Shown here: piece by piece, positions 1 to 9,424 of the stretch
Numbering within the stretch: position 1 is the stretch's first letter
Layout: each line of letters starts with the position of its first letter
Source: Granulicella sp. dw_53
Lineage (GTDB): Bacteria > Acidobacteriota > Terriglobia > Terriglobales > Acidobacteriaceae
Direction: 5' to 3'
DNA length: 64,000 bases
Assembly: GCF_018449545.1 (NCBI RefSeq)
Contig: NZ_JAAVUR010000009.1
Location: 124,001 to 188,000 of the forward strand
The notes under the pieces: generated by a model
Seen by the model: the letters and a program-made list of their open reading frames with translations, nothing else
Told to the model about the DNA's origin: nothing
Databases searched by the model: none
Program-made: the position numbers and the translations under genes

Positions 1-2640
1 GTCAAGCCGACGCTGGTTCAGAACCAGTTCGGCGGAACCTTCGGCGGACCGGTCCTCAAACAGAAGCTCTTCTTCTTCGTCGACTACGAGGGACTTCGCT
101 CAGTCGCGCACCAGTTGACCACGGCGATTCTCCCGACGCAGGCCGAGCTCGGTGGATTGTTTACCGTGGATGGAACAGCCACAGGGACGCCCGTTCCAAT
201 CAAGAATCCATACACGGGAGTGATCTACACCAACGGACAGGTGCCGCTTACCGATCCCAATATCGATCCAGTCGCGCTCACCGTCTTCAAGCTTCTACCG
301 ACACCCAACATCCCCGGTGCCGCACTGACCGCGAATAACTTTCAGTATCTTCCGGCCAGCACCGTCACGGACAACAAGGGAGATGCACGCGTCGACTTCA
401 ACCTCACACCGACTCAGAACGGCTTCTTCCGCTACAGCCAGCGCGCGGGACAGACCTTCCAACCGCCACCGTTTCCTGGCGCAGCCGGAGGTAACAGCAG
501 TGGAACCTTGTACGCACGCACCCGTCAACTGGCGGCAGGTTATAACTGGACGGTCTCGGCCAACTCCATCCTTGAGCTGCGCTTCGGAGAGACCTGGACC
601 CAAAGCGGAAAGCAACCCGTCTTTCTCGGACAGCCAAACCTGTTGGCAGGCATTCCAAACGTGCCGCAGGATCCGAGCATCACAGGCGGCCTCAACACTC
701 AGACGGTCACTGGCTTCACCCAGTTCGGAGCGCAATCCTCGGCTCTTCAATTTACCAACCCAACGCAAGCAAACCCCAAGATCAACTACACCTGGATCAA
801 AGGCAGGCACAGCCTCAAGGTCGGGTATGAGTTTGGCTGGCTCTCGCAGGCCATCTCGGACTTTCATCCCAAGTTCGGCTCCGACACCTACTCCGGACAG
901 TACAGCTCGGCCGGCCCTGCCACCACAGTCCAGGCGGCGAACCTGAGTGACTTCCTCTTCGGAGCACGCAACAACTACTCGCTGAACGCCGTCAACGAGG
1001 TGAACTATCTTCGTCATTGGCACATGGGCTACATCCAGGACGATTGGAAGTTACTCCGCAATCTCACCATCAACGCAGGTCTGCGCTACGAGTTCATGTC
1101 GCCGAACTATGAGCAGAACGACAAGATCCTCAACTTCGATCCGGTCAATCAGCAGCTTCTGCACGCAGGTACCGGAACCGATGTGAACAGCACCACTCCA
1201 GGTCACGTCTACAAGCTTCACTTCGTGGGTGGCTCTTCCCTTGCGGACCGCGCGCTCGTCAACCCCGACTACAAGGACTTCGGTCCTCGTCTCGGCTTCT
1301 CCTTCCAGGCGCTTCCCGGAACGGTGATTCGTGGAGGATACGGCATCGGCTATGCCTACCTCTTCCGCTTCGGTGGAGAGGGTCTTCTGGCCTACAACGG
1401 ACCGGATAACTACTCAGCAACGCTGCCCGTCAACCAAACGCCAGGCCAGGGAATCTGCACCTCGCTCACCCAGGACCCGACGACCTGCTTCCGCCGCACC
1501 CAGGACGGATACCAGACCAACTTCGCCGGACCGAGCAACTTCACGACCACCAGAGCTCAGACACGGTATCAACCCAGGGACTTCAAGAACGGCTACGTGC
1601 AGGCCTTCCACCTCTCCGTGCAACAGCAGTTGCCCCAGAAGACAACCCTCGAAGTCTCCTACGTCGGCAATCATGCGGTCCACATCGCCGCGCTTCTCGA
1701 TACCAATCAAGCGAGACTCTGTACCGCTGCGGAGATCTCGGGCGGCAGTTGCACAGCAACCGGAAGTGCATCGCTGCTCAACCGCAGACCGATACAGAAC
1801 TTCACCGATATCCTGACGGAGAGCAACGCAGGCTTTCTGACCTACAACTCACTGCAGACCAAGCTCGAGCGCCGATTCACCAACGGTCTCTTCCTCATCA
1901 ACTCCTTCACCTGGTCGCAAGGCATCAACAACTCCTCCGCTGACCTCGAAGCCAACAACGGTGACAGCGCCGTCGTGAACGTCGCCAACATCAACGGAGA
2001 TCGTGGAGCCTCGGGCTACAACCAGCCCCTGAACGATACGACCTCGATCATCGCTGACCTCCCCTTCGGCCACGGACGCCGCTGGGGCGGCAGCGCCCCC
2101 GGCTGGCAACAGCAGGTACTCGGAGGATGGCAGTTGACCGGCATCAACATCGTCACCAGCGGTGTGCCGATCAACATCGCCTACACCGCCAATACCAATC
2201 AGGTCGTCTCCACCACCAGCGCGGTCTATGCGCTTCGACCCAATCTCACCAGTACGGTCAACGCCGTCTACGGGAAGACTCTTACCAAGAGTGCCAGCGC
2301 CCTCGGCGGCTTCTTCAATCCCGCGGCAGTCTCGGCTCCCTCGGGCGCTCAGCTCTTCGGCAACGCAGGCCGCAATAGCTGGCGCGGACCGGCCTTCGGA
2401 CAGTTGGACCTAGCTGCTCACAAGAAGTTCTCCCTCCTTACTGAGCGTCAGACGCTTGAGTTCCGCATCGAAGCCTTCAACGTACTCAACGCAACCAACT
2501 ACATCAGCCCAAACACCAACATCGGCACAGTAGGCGCCACAGGCGTGCTGAGTCCAAATGCCAGCTTCGGAACCTTCAGCGGAAGCAGCAGCGTCTTCCC
2601 TTCCCGTCAGGTTCAGTTAGCCCTGCGCCTCGCATTCTGA
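1..2640 (+). CDS. TonB-dependent receptor, Oar-like (5' end outside window)
   Basis: Outer-membrane receptor for energy-coupled uptake of an unknown ligand. The frame is open from base 1, so the N-terminal signal peptide, carboxypeptidase-regulatory-like domain and most of the plug lie upstream of the window. The first visible residues carry the [11 protein letters not shown] and [10 protein letters not shown] motifs found at the plug/barrel transition of Oar-like receptors. The rest (about 850 residues) is rich in alternating aromatic and polar segments, with a GLRYEF strand and a terminal phenylalanine (LALRLAF) expected for beta-barrel insertion. A TTG at 115 is an internal codon and not the start. 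A perfect hairpin terminator follows the stop. Family assignment is secure; the substrate is unknown. Confidence 0.9.
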   Translation, partial: VKPTLVQNQFGGTFGGPVLKQKLFFFVDYEGLRSVAHQLTTAILPTQAELGGLFTVDGTATGTPVPIKNPYTGVIYTNGQVPLTDPNIDPVALTVFKLLPTPNIPGAALTANNFQYLPASTVTDNKGDARVDFNLTPTQNGFFRYSQRAGQTFQPPPFPGAAGGNSSGTLYARTRQLAAGYNWTVSANSILELRFGETWTQSGKQPVFLGQPNLLAGIPNVPQDPSITGGLNTQTVTGFTQFGAQSSALQFTNPTQANPKINYTWIKGRHSLKVGYEFGWLSQAISDFHPKFGSDTYSGQYSSAGPATTVQAANLSDFLFGARNNYSLNAVNEVNYLRHWHMGYIQDDWKLLRNLTINAGLRYEFMSPNYEQNDKILNFDPVNQQLLHAGTGTDVNSTTPGHVYKLHFVGGSSLADRALVNPDYKDFGPRLGFSFQALPGTVIRGGYGIGYAYLFRFGGEGLLAYNGPDNYSATLPVNQTPGQGICTSLTQDPTTCFRRTQDGYQTNFAGPSNFTTTRAQTRYQPRDFKNGYVQAFHLSVQQQLPQKTTLEVSYVGNHAVHIAALLDTNQARLCTAAEISGGSCTATGSASLLNRRPIQNFTDILTESNAGFLTYNSLQTKLERRFTNGLFLINSFTWSQGINNSSADLEANNGDSAVVNVANINGDRGASGYNQPLNDTTSIIADLPFGHGRRWGGSAPGWQQQVLGGWQLTGINIVTSGVPINIAYTANTNQVVSTTSAVYALRPNLTSTVNAVYGKTLTKSASALGGFFNPAAVSAPSGAQLFGNAGRNSWRGPAFGQLDLAAHKKFSLLTERQTLEFRIEAFNVLNATNYISPNTNIGTVGATGVLSPNASFGTFSGSSSVFPSRQVQLALRLAF

Positions 2641-2653
2641 GCTCTTCCTCCAT

Positions 2654-2692
2654 CGGGAGCAGGACGGCAGCCAGACCGCCGTCCTGCTCCCG
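2654..2692 (+). terminator. Intrinsic terminator hairpin after the first receptor
   Basis: A 15-bp perfect stem (arms 2654-2668 and 2678-2692, GC-rich, CGGGAGCAGG at the 5' side) with a 9-nt loop starts 14 bases after the receptor stop. It lacks a clear T-tract, so it may act with Rho or as an mRNA-stabilising 3' end. Confidence 0.65.
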
Positions 2693-2762
2693 GGGAAATC
2701 GACCTTCGCCCTCCTCTTACACAGTCGCTCCCTTATCTATCACTCGAAAAAGGATCCCGATC

Positions 2763-3590
2763 TTGACGCACTCCGCCACCCTCTCCACTCGCCGCAAATT
2801 CCTCCTGAACTCCTCCGCCGTATCGCTTGCGGCTCTGCTTCCAAATGCGCTCGACGCCCAGTCCGCCCCTCTACAGACACAGGATGAAAACCCCGTCTTC
2901 GCGCCCACCCCGAAGGATGCCTCCCTGAAGTTCACCTCTGCAGGAGTACACAGACCCTTTGCAGGCAATACGCTCATCTGTCATCTACCGCAGCAGAGTA
3001 AGGTCCGCGACGCGGCCGCAGCCCTTGGAGACGCCCTCCGCTCCTGCTCGTTCGCTCACAAACTCGGCATCCTCCCAAGCGATAGCTACCACATGACGGT
3101 CTTCCCCGGAGCCAACGATCAGGACCGTACGCTCTACGGTTGGCCCGCGGATATCCCGATCGACGCCCCCATGAGCGAGTGCAATCGCATCGTCCAGGAG
3201 CGAATCGCCTCCTTCCGGATGACCGGGCATCTACCGATCCGTGTCCGTGTAGACGTGGAAAAGACGCTGGGTCCTCAGCGTGTCAGCAGCCTGCGCATCG
3301 TTACAGCCGACGAGCGCGAAGAGGCCAACCTTCGCAACCTGCGCGATCGCATGGCAAAGGAGATCTTCCGCTTCCGCACACCCGATCACGCGACCTATGG
3401 CTTTCATGTGAGCCTCGCCTATCAGATGAAGCCGCTCACCCGGGAAGAGGCAGTCCAGCATCAGGACATCCTGAAACATCACGTTCCCGCAATCGTCGCC
3501 GCCGCCCCAGTCATCGAGCTTGGCATCCCCGAGTTCTGCACCTTCGACGATATGTTCCGATTCGAGATACGTGCGCTGCTAAGAACGTGA
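2763..3590 (+). CDS. Exported DUF1868-like 2H phosphoesterase-family protein
   Basis: A 275-residue protein starting at TTG 2763; no good ATG lies nearby. The N-terminus has a twin-arginine-like stretch (STRRKFLLNSS) followed by an alanine-rich hydrophobic segment ending at about residue 32, so export is likely. The mature part contains two H-x-[TS] motifs, HMT at residues 110-112 and HVS at 215-217, spaced as in the 2H phosphoesterase fold (RNA ligase/cyclic phosphodiesterase relatives). I recall the family as DUF1868. Catalysis on a 2',3'-cyclic or similar phosphate is an inference from the motif; no substrate is known. It stands alone between a receptor terminator and a long non-coding stretch. 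Confidence 0.7.
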   Translation: MTHSATLSTRRKFLLNSSAVSLAALLPNALDAQSAPLQTQDENPVFAPTPKDASLKFTSAGVHRPFAGNTLICHLPQQSKVRDAAAALGDALRSCSFAHKLGILPSDSYHMTVFPGANDQDRTLYGWPADIPIDAPMSECNRIVQERIASFRMTGHLPIRVRVDVEKTLGPQRVSSLRIVTADEREEANLRNLRDRMAKEIFRFRTPDHATYGFHVSLAYQMKPLTREEAVQHQDILKHHVPAIVAAAPVIELGIPEFCTFDDMFRFEIRALLRT

Positions 3591-3758
3591 GTTCAGTCGA
3601 AGGAAGAAACAGGCTGCGAACCTGCATCTCAAAGATGTAACTTTAGTCTTTGTCTGTTATCTGCCATCTCGCTTCGCAACACATGGAAGGCTAATTAAGC
3701 TCGCTCCTCGGTCCATCAGATCATTGCTCGACAACGCCTTCACATAAACACACAAATT

Positions 3759-3815
3759 GTCATCCTGAGCGAAGTAACTTGCAGCCCCATCGCGAGTTAC
3801 GCAGTCGAAGGACCT
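3759..3815 (+). repeat. Intergenic dispersed repeat with GTCATCCTGAG core
   Basis: Starts with GTCATCCTGAGCGAAG and ends with CGAAGGACCT. Between these lies an inner inverted pair, GTAACT/AGTTAC. A related core is seen in reverse orientation at 26419-26460. Motifs of this kind are common between genes in acidobacterial genomes (from memory); no function is known to me. Confidence 0.5.
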
Positions 3816-3824
3816 GTGGTTGCA

Positions 3825-3856
3825 CTTGCCGTTGCCTGTTCTTGCCGTTGTCTGTT
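3825..3856 (+). repeat. Tandem duplication of a 16-bp unit
   Basis: Two adjacent 16-bp units (CTTGCCGTTGCCTGTT and CTTGCCGTTGTCTGTT) differ at one base. Probably a replication-slippage product. Confidence 0.7.
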
Positions 3857-4034
3857 TTACGCGTCACCCAACCCAAACAGCCCGGATACCCATCCTTCCG
3901 CGCAAATCATAAACCGGTGTCAAGTCTTTAAAACAGCCAAAGCGCAATAACCCAAACAAACGAAACAAGATAAAAAAGAAATCAAAATGGCATGTTAGTT
4001 ATGGTCAGATTGATAGAATAGAGACAGTAAGAAA

Positions 4035-4054
4035 AAGCCCCGGCAACGGGGCTT
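4035..4054 (-). terminator. Rho-independent terminator for the 4230-5580 operon
   Basis: An 8-bp stem (AAGCCCCG/CGGGGCTT) closes a GCAA tetraloop. Read on the minus strand it is followed by a run of five T, so it fits the end of the minus-strand aldo/keto reductase and NTF2-like transcript, about 180 bases after the last stop. Confidence 0.75.
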
Positions 4055-4090
4055 ATGCTCTTTAACAACCTAACTCCTGCTGCTGGACGT

Positions 4091-4190
4091 ATTTGGACGC
4101 AAGTCGTTTCCTTGCACCTATTTAGCGAGGCCTCTGCACCGTATGTGATTGCAACCATTGCGCTTACGCGAAGGCAAGGGGGGAGGGGGT
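4091..4190 (+). repeat. 100-bp dispersed repeat, copy 1
   Basis: Aligns without gaps to the reverse complement of 25991-26090. Three blocks are nearly identical: ATTTGGACGC at the start, TTGCACCTA in the middle, and the last 40 bases ending in CGCTTAC, AGGCAAGGG and GGGAGGGG. The parts between have diverged. Both copies are intergenic. Confidence 0.7.
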
Positions 4191-4229
4191 TGCCCCCCTA
4201 ACCCAGCAGTAGGGCGGTCGTCACCAGGG

Positions 4230-4613
4230 TCACGAGGTCCGCTGAACCCATTGGCTCCGCCAGGCCGGAGCCTCGAAGGGATCCGCGAAGTATTGGGTCT
4301 CGTGCACCACCTTACCGTCGCGGAACTCCATGATGCTCACGGTGTATGCCGGTCGCCCCTGGTAAGTGATCGTGTACTCCGTAATCCAGAGATCCCCTCC
4401 ACCGAGAATTCGCCGGACGTTGAAGCCCGACGGCTTGCCCGGATGATGACTCCGCAAGGCCTGCAAATTCCTTCGTCCAAGGATGCGCTCGCCGGATTGA
4501 GGATAGTCACAGATGGCGTCGTCATCGTAAATATCGTGCTCCGCGTCTGCATCGCCGGCTGCCGACGCGAGCCAATGCGCATTCAGGGCTTCCCGTATCT
4601 GTTCCTCTGGCAT
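4230..4613 (-). CDS. NTF2-like (SnoaL-type) small protein
   Basis: A 127-residue cytosolic protein of the size and pattern of single-domain NTF2/SnoaL folds: an N-terminal helix with LNAHWLASAAGDADA, then YDDDAICDYPQSGE, and beta strands ending in VSIMEFRDGKVVHETQYFADPFEAP. The last motif is typical of uncharacterised ester-cyclase/steroid-isomerase-like members. No catalytic residues can be named. It starts 25 bases after the stop of the aldo/keto reductase and is probably co-transcribed with it, ending at the terminator near 4035. Function unknown; the fold call is fairly firm. Confidence 0.75.
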   Translation of the reverse strand: MPEEQIREALNAHWLASAAGDADAEHDIYDDDAICDYPQSGERILGRRNLQALRSHHPGKPSGFNVRRILGGGDLWITEYTITYQGRPAYTVSIMEFRDGKVVHETQYFADPFEAPAWRSQWVQRTS

Positions 4614-4638
4614 AGATCGCTCCAGGTGCTGTTGGCTT

Positions 4639-5580
4639 TCATGATTTAACTCGTGGAATGAAACCCGGACTACCAGTATTCACCACGTCATTGAGCCTCT
4701 GTCTCGTCTCAATACGATTGATCTCGTCAAGCGCATCTTCCGGAAGCGCAGAGATGTCGAAGTTCTCTCTCGCCCGCTCCGCAGTCCTGGGCGTTGTAAG
4801 CAACGCCGTGCCGCGTTGCGCCGCCCAGGCCAACAGCACCTGCGCCGGCGTCTTTCCAACCCGTGCGGCGATCGCCAAAATCACCGGATCTTCGAGCGGC
4901 CCTGGCCTCATCCCATGACCCAAAGGAGCGAAAGCCAAGAACGCAATGCCCTTCTCCTTGCAGAACTCCAGAAGCTCCGTCTCCGGAAGATAAGGATGCG
5001 ATTCCACCTGGACGACAGCCGGCTTGATTCTAGCCGCCTCGTAGATGGGCAACAGCCCATCCAACGTGATGTCAGAGAGTCCGATGGCCCGGCATCTGCC
5101 ATGGTCCACAAGGCTCTCCATCGCCCTCCAGGTGTCGAGCAATGTCACGCCTCGGTCGTAAATGACCTTGCCGTTCTCATCCCGCGGATCCTGCTCATCC
5201 CCTGCTTGAAACGCAAACGGAGTGTGAATGAGATAGAGATCCAGAGAGTCAAGCCTAAGCCTCTCCAGACTCGCCTCGAAAGCTGGTGCGACGCGCTCAG
5301 GCCGGTGATTGGTGTTCCACAACTTTGTGGTAACAAAGATGTCCTCACGAGCAATCCCGCCAGCGGCAAGTCCGGCCTGCAGAGCCTCGCCTACCTCACG
5401 CTCGTTCCGGTAGCGCTCCGCACAGTCGAAGTGTCGAAACCCAGCCTCCAGCGCATCCCTGGTAGCCGTTATCGTCAAAGCTGGATCGGGAATCAGTGTG
5501 CCAAACCCGAGTACAGGCATCTCGCCAGCTCCGTGGTCGAGCGCTATTCTCCCAGTTCGAAAGTTAGATAATTCGATCAT
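4639..5580 (-). CDS. Aldo/keto reductase
   Basis: NAD(P)H-dependent reductase of carbonyl compounds, cytosolic, 313 residues. The AKR catalytic tetrad is visible: Asp52 and Tyr57 in FDCAERYRNE, Lys86 in VTTKLWN and His119 in LYLIHTPF. The late segment with TPRTAERARENF fits the cofactor-binding end of the (beta/alpha)8 barrel. I chose the ATG at 5580 (MIELSNF) over one 36 bases upstream because the sequence before it (LDARYCRGV) does not resemble the family and the length then matches the usual 300-320 residues. It leads a two-gene unit with the NTF2-like protein. The usual DTA at the active-site aspartate is DCA here, a tolerated variant. Substrate unknown. Confidence 0.88.
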   Translation of the reverse strand: MIELSNFRTGRIALDHGAGEMPVLGFGTLIPDPALTITATRDALEAGFRHFDCAERYRNEREVGEALQAGLAAGGIAREDIFVTTKLWNTNHRPERVAPAFEASLERLRLDSLDLYLIHTPFAFQAGDEQDPRDENGKVIYDRGVTLLDTWRAMESLVDHGRCRAIGLSDITLDGLLPIYEAARIKPAVVQVESHPYLPETELLEFCKEKGIAFLAFAPLGHGMRPGPLEDPVILAIAARVGKTPAQVLLAWAAQRGTALLTTPRTAERARENFDISALPEDALDEINRIETRQRLNDVVNTGSPGFIPRVKS

Positions 5581-5720
5581 GACGACACCTCGACAATATC
5601 TAGCATCCAGCATCACCCCAGATAGAATCCTCTCATCCTAGGCGGGGCAACGCAGGTCTCAGTATTAATATTTAGTCGCCACACCCCCTCGAGGTCAAAG
5701 CAGGCTCTCCTGCGCTCGCT

Positions 5721-8507
5721 CTACCTTCTCCCGAAGGAGACCTTCAGACCACCGAAGACGGTGATCGGCGCTCCGGGTGCAAAGAAGGTGCTGTTTCGGA
5801 TCGGGAACGCGGTGTCTCCATCGAACGTGATGGAGGCAAACGGCCGAGGCGTAAAGGCTCCGCTATTGTCGTACGGAGTAGAGGCCAATTGTCCTGCAGT
5901 GTAGTAATGCCGATTCAGCAGGTTATTGATCTGCGCAAAGAGTTCGTAGTGTGCGTTGATCTTGTAGCGTGCACCCAGGTTCGCAACGCCATAGCCAGGA
6001 CTCTGGCCTGGACCGAGGTAATACACGCCATCAGGCTGGTGCTGATTATTCTCGTTGCCACGGACGTATGAGGCTCCGATCAGGTTCAGGTCCGCATCAA
6101 CAGAGAGTCTCTTGAGCGGATGATAGTCCGCATAGAGCTTCATCAGGTGTTGTGGAACTTGCGGAATGCGGTTACCCGGACTGATGGTGATGTTACCTCC
6201 GTCGGTAATGCCCTTTCCGCCGCTTGTTGCGTTGCTATTCGAGCTGTTGCTGCCACTGCCCAGCGTCTGGCTGCTCTGGTACGTGGCGTTGAGGAAGGTA
6301 TACTCCGCCCCGGCATCCAGGTTGTGCAGATGCGCGGACAGATTCGCCTCGACCCCCAATCGGCGCGTCTTGCCAAAGTTCTGGAAGAAACCGTATCCCG
6401 TCTGCTGGGATGCAACAAAGAGCAGATCGTCGTAGTTGTTCGTGTGGAAGAAACCTGCACTCCACCGAATCGCGCCGTCCTGGTTGCCGCGAAGGCCAGC
6501 CTCGTAAGTCCGGCTAACCACCTGCTTCAATGGCGGATCACTTACGAGTGCATTCGGCAGACTGCATGGGAAATTCGGATCAGCGCAACCAAGCTCCGTC
6601 GAGGTTGGAGCGCGGCTGCTCTCGCTGTAGTCGAAGTAAGCATGCAACCGATCCGATGCCTTGTAGACAACTCCTGCTGAGGGATTGAACCGCTGGAAGG
6701 TGTTGATCGCAGTGAGCGTGCCGCGATACGACACAGGTGGCAGGCGATCGAGGTTATTGATATTGGTGTGGTTGTAGCGGCCCGCAGCAGTCAAAACCCA
6801 CTTACCTACGGAGAGTGTGTCGGAGAGGAAGAAGCTGGGTGTATTCGTGCTGCCGTGCAGATTCACACGGTTATCCTGGGGAACGTCGTCCACGTTGGTC
6901 GATCCATCCAGAAACACCGGAATACGAGTTACGGTAATACCGTCCGGATTCAGATAACCATACTGCGCGCTCTGCTGGAAGGTCAGTGAGCCATGATCCC
7001 AACCCGCGCCCACTGCGAGTTGATTGTGAGCTGTCCGCCAGGAGATGACGCCGGTAAGACCGTACGCATGCTGCCTATCGACGGTGTCGGTATCGACTCC
7101 GGTGCATTTCTCCCCGGGCTCACTCAGCTCCAGACCTTGCGCAATGCAGCGCAAGAATGGAAAGGGAGTATTTGCCGGAGTAATGGTGGCGGGGAAAGGA
7201 ATGCCCGCCGCAGTGAGCGCTGCTTTATCAGCGTTGCTCAAGGTATACAGCGACTGGTCAAAGGAGTCGTCGTTGATATCGCCGTTGGTGGTATTGGTCC
7301 GAATATACCGGAGATAGGCGTTACCGTTGACCGTGATGCTGCTATTGATCGCATGGGTAGCATTGAAGGTGAGAAAAGGCGAGTGCTGCATCGTCCGGTC
7401 AGGAATACTGTAGACGCTGTCGTATCCGTGGTTCAGACCAGTAGTCCTGGCGATAGCGCGAAAATCCTGTGTCCCGTTGCCGGTGAGGTCGTTGATGGCA
7501 TATCCGCCTGAGAGCGATAACATCGTCGTTTCGCGGTTATAGCCCAGCTTGGCGAAGGACTGCCGCACGCCGGAGGGTGACTGGACACGCCAGCCATCTT
7601 CGTGGAAGAGAGTACCAGCGGCGTACCAGTTCAAACCGGCACTGTTGCTGCCGCCGTACTCCGCGTCGACCGCGCGTCGGCCGAAGCTTCCACCGTATCC
7701 GGTGATGGAAAATCCGGTGTTGGAGAGACCGTTCTTGGTCTGGACCGCGATCGCTCCACCCAATGTGTTCAATCCGTAGACCGGATTCGAACCCGGAATC
7801 AACTCTGTGGAAGTGATCGCAACCTTCGGGATCAGGTCCCATGCGACGACGTCTCCGAAGGGCTGGTTTTGACGCACTCCATCCAAATAAACGGAGAGTC
7901 CGGCAGGAGAACCCACCAGCGGCGACGCCGTATAGCCGCGGTAGTTTACGTCCGGCTGGAAGGGGTTGTTCTGGTTCTCATTCACATAGACGCCGTTCAG
8001 CCGCTTCTTCAGTACGTCGGTCAGGTCGATCGCATTGGTGTCTTCAATCGTCTGCGAGGTGAGCGTTTGGACGGGCACCGGCACATCCGATATCGGAACA
8101 TCGAGCGTACCGATTGGGTTCGACGCAATAACCGTTACTGTGGTCGATACGCCGGGAAGACTGAGCAGAATCTCGCGCTTGAGCGGCGTAGACGACTGAA
8201 CCTGAAAGTTGATGGTCTGCGGCGAAAAGCCGGATTGAGTTACGCGAAGCTGATAGCGGCCGAAGGGCAGGTCCGGCACGTTCGCCGAACCGTCCGGAGC
8301 GATCTCAACGTTGCGGCTGCGGCCCGCGGTCGGTCCGAAGAGCGTCCCTTGAGCCTGCACCGGATGCCCGCTCGGGTCCTTCACATGGATTCGAATCTCA
8401 CCGGTGCCGACCGTTGCGGCACTACCAGGCGCCTGCGACAGGGCAAGTTGCTGAGCAGATAAAGCAATCACGAGAGACAAAACAACAGATTGGAGGTTCG
8501 AGCGCAT
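5721..8507 (-). CDS. TonB-dependent receptor with carboxypeptidase-like N-domain
   Basis: Outer-membrane receptor of 928 residues. Residues 1-25 form a signal peptide ending near ALSQ. Residues 35-110 form a carboxypeptidase-regulatory-like beta-sandwich (GEIRIHVKDPSGHPVQ). The plug follows at about 135-255 (LKKRLNGVYVNENQNN, NTLGGAIAVQTKNG), then a barrel ending in VFGGLKVSFGRR. The segment with LFAQINNLLNRHYYTAGQ is the classical TonB-dependent-receptor C-terminal motif, and overall it resembles FecA/CirA-type receptors more than the giant Oar type. AAGGA precedes the ATG by about ten bases. It is divergently placed from the GMC oxidoreductase pair, but shared regulation is not shown. The ligand may be a metal chelate or an oligosaccharide and cannot be decided. 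Confidence 0.9.
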   Translation of the reverse strand: MRSNLQSVVLSLVIALSAQQLALSQAPGSAATVGTGEIRIHVKDPSGHPVQAQGTLFGPTAGRSRNVEIAPDGSANVPDLPFGRYQLRVTQSGFSPQTINFQVQSSTPLKREILLSLPGVSTTVTVIASNPIGTLDVPISDVPVPVQTLTSQTIEDTNAIDLTDVLKKRLNGVYVNENQNNPFQPDVNYRGYTASPLVGSPAGLSVYLDGVRQNQPFGDVVAWDLIPKVAITSTELIPGSNPVYGLNTLGGAIAVQTKNGLSNTGFSITGYGGSFGRRAVDAEYGGSNSAGLNWYAAGTLFHEDGWRVQSPSGVRQSFAKLGYNRETTMLSLSGGYAINDLTGNGTQDFRAIARTTGLNHGYDSVYSIPDRTMQHSPFLTFNATHAINSSITVNGNAYLRYIRTNTTNGDINDDSFDQSLYTLSNADKAALTAAGIPFPATITPANTPFPFLRCIAQGLELSEPGEKCTGVDTDTVDRQHAYGLTGVISWRTAHNQLAVGAGWDHGSLTFQQSAQYGYLNPDGITVTRIPVFLDGSTNVDDVPQDNRVNLHGSTNTPSFFLSDTLSVGKWVLTAAGRYNHTNINNLDRLPPVSYRGTLTAINTFQRFNPSAGVVYKASDRLHAYFDYSESSRAPTSTELGCADPNFPCSLPNALVSDPPLKQVVSRTYEAGLRGNQDGAIRWSAGFFHTNNYDDLLFVASQQTGYGFFQNFGKTRRLGVEANLSAHLHNLDAGAEYTFLNATYQSSQTLGSGSNSSNSNATSGGKGITDGGNITISPGNRIPQVPQHLMKLYADYHPLKRLSVDADLNLIGASYVRGNENNQHQPDGVYYLGPGQSPGYGVANLGARYKINAHYELFAQINNLLNRHYYTAGQLASTPYDNSGAFTPRPFASITFDGDTAFPIRNSTFFAPGAPITVFGGLKVSFGRR

Positions 8508-8831
8508 TCAATAAAATCCTTTGTATAAGGTCACGACGTCCACCACAGACACGGCTGTCGGACTGCTCCGAAGATTCCGTTGAATAGGGTGTCTGCCTAT
8601 ATATTCCGAATGCTGCCGATCTGTTCAGTCTTTTTTCACCGAGAGCTGATTTTTGTGGGGTCCAGAGATAGCGAGAGACGAGAGTCCAGCCGCCCCTCAA
8701 GGTAAAGAAAGACGAAAAAGTGTGAACAGATTTGTCTTATCGGGAATATATGTGCAAAGGGCAAAATTGCGGAGGTATCATGGATGCCGCGACAAGGCAG
8801 CCTATTGCCAAGACTTGAAAGAGGAATTCAG
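8508..8831. promoter_or_regulatory. Divergent intergenic region
   Basis: A stretch of 324 bases between the receptor (minus) and the oxidoreductase small subunit (plus). It must hold promoters for both directions. AT-rich sequence around 8590-8660 (TATATATT and a T6 run) is a likely location, but no -35/-10 pair or operator can be assigned with confidence. Confidence 0.4.
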
Positions 8832-9422
8832 ATGGAACGTCGGGAAGTGTTGAAGTTGCTCGCATCGGCAGCGGTCCTGCCCGCTCTAACACCGGATGCT
8901 TTCTCCATGTTCCGCAGCATTCATGCTGGACTTGCAGAGGCTCCGGGATTGAAGGCGCTCAACTCCCATCAGGACGCCACTGTAACCATCATCGCCGAGC
9001 TGATCCTCCCTCAGACAGATACTCCTGGCGCCAAGGCTGCAAAGGTCAACGAATTCATCGATCTGATCCTCGCGGAGTGGTACGACGATGCAACCACCGC
9101 ACGCTTTCTCGCCGGACTGGCGGACGTGGATCAGCGCAGTGAGAAGCTCTTCGGCAAGCAGTTTGTGGACTGCACTAATGCTCAACAGCTCCAGTTGATG
9201 AAGGTCCTCGACGACGAGGCTGCTGTGGCCCGCAAGCAGCAGGCAACGGCAGAGGCCATCAGCCGCAAGCCGGCGATCGCTCCGCTCAACTTCTTCGGCA
9301 TGATGAAGAAGCTCACTCTCCTCGGCTACTACACGTCGCAGGTTGGATTTGAGGTTGAGTTGCACAAATCGATCATTCCTTCGAGCCACGCAGGATGTGT
9401 CGCCATTACGGGGGTGGCGTAG
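8832..9422 (+). CDS. Gluconate 2-dehydrogenase subunit 3-like protein
   Basis: Small partner subunit of a membrane or periplasmic GMC dehydrogenase (gluconate_2-dh3 family), 196 residues. The N-terminus MERREVLKLLASAAVLPAL is a short twin-arginine-like export signal, usual for this family, which carries the folded flavoprotein partner across the membrane. Typical family segments are visible: IIAELILPQTDTPGAKAA and a C-terminal TLLGYYTSQVGFEVEL. The start at 8832 is preceded by GAGG; an upstream in-frame ATG at 8784 would add 16 residues in front of the signal and is unlikely. The next gene begins two bases after the stop, so the two subunits are made together. No cytochrome subunit is adjacent. 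Confidence 0.85.
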   Translation: MERREVLKLLASAAVLPALTPDAFSMFRSIHAGLAEAPGLKALNSHQDATVTIIAELILPQTDTPGAKAAKVNEFIDLILAEWYDDATTARFLAGLADVDQRSEKLFGKQFVDCTNAQQLQLMKVLDDEAAVARKQQATAEAISRKPAIAPLNFFGMMKKLTLLGYYTSQVGFEVELHKSIIPSSHAGCVAITGVA

Positions 9423-9424
9423 CC

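Larger units (their letters stand above)
3591..4229. other. Long intergenic region, no gene seen
   Basis: About 640 bases without a credible gene on either strand. It holds a dispersed-repeat motif at 3759-3815, a 16-bp tandem duplication at 3825-3856, a minus-strand terminator at 4035-4054 and one copy of a 100-bp dispersed repeat at 4091-4190. The section 3900-4020 is A-rich compared with its surroundings. Confidence 0.7.

Noticed and set aside
295..1023. A 242-residue minus-strand open frame across the first receptor.
   Set aside because: It lies fully inside the receptor on the opposite strand, has no family features, and comes from the GC-rich codon pattern of the true gene.
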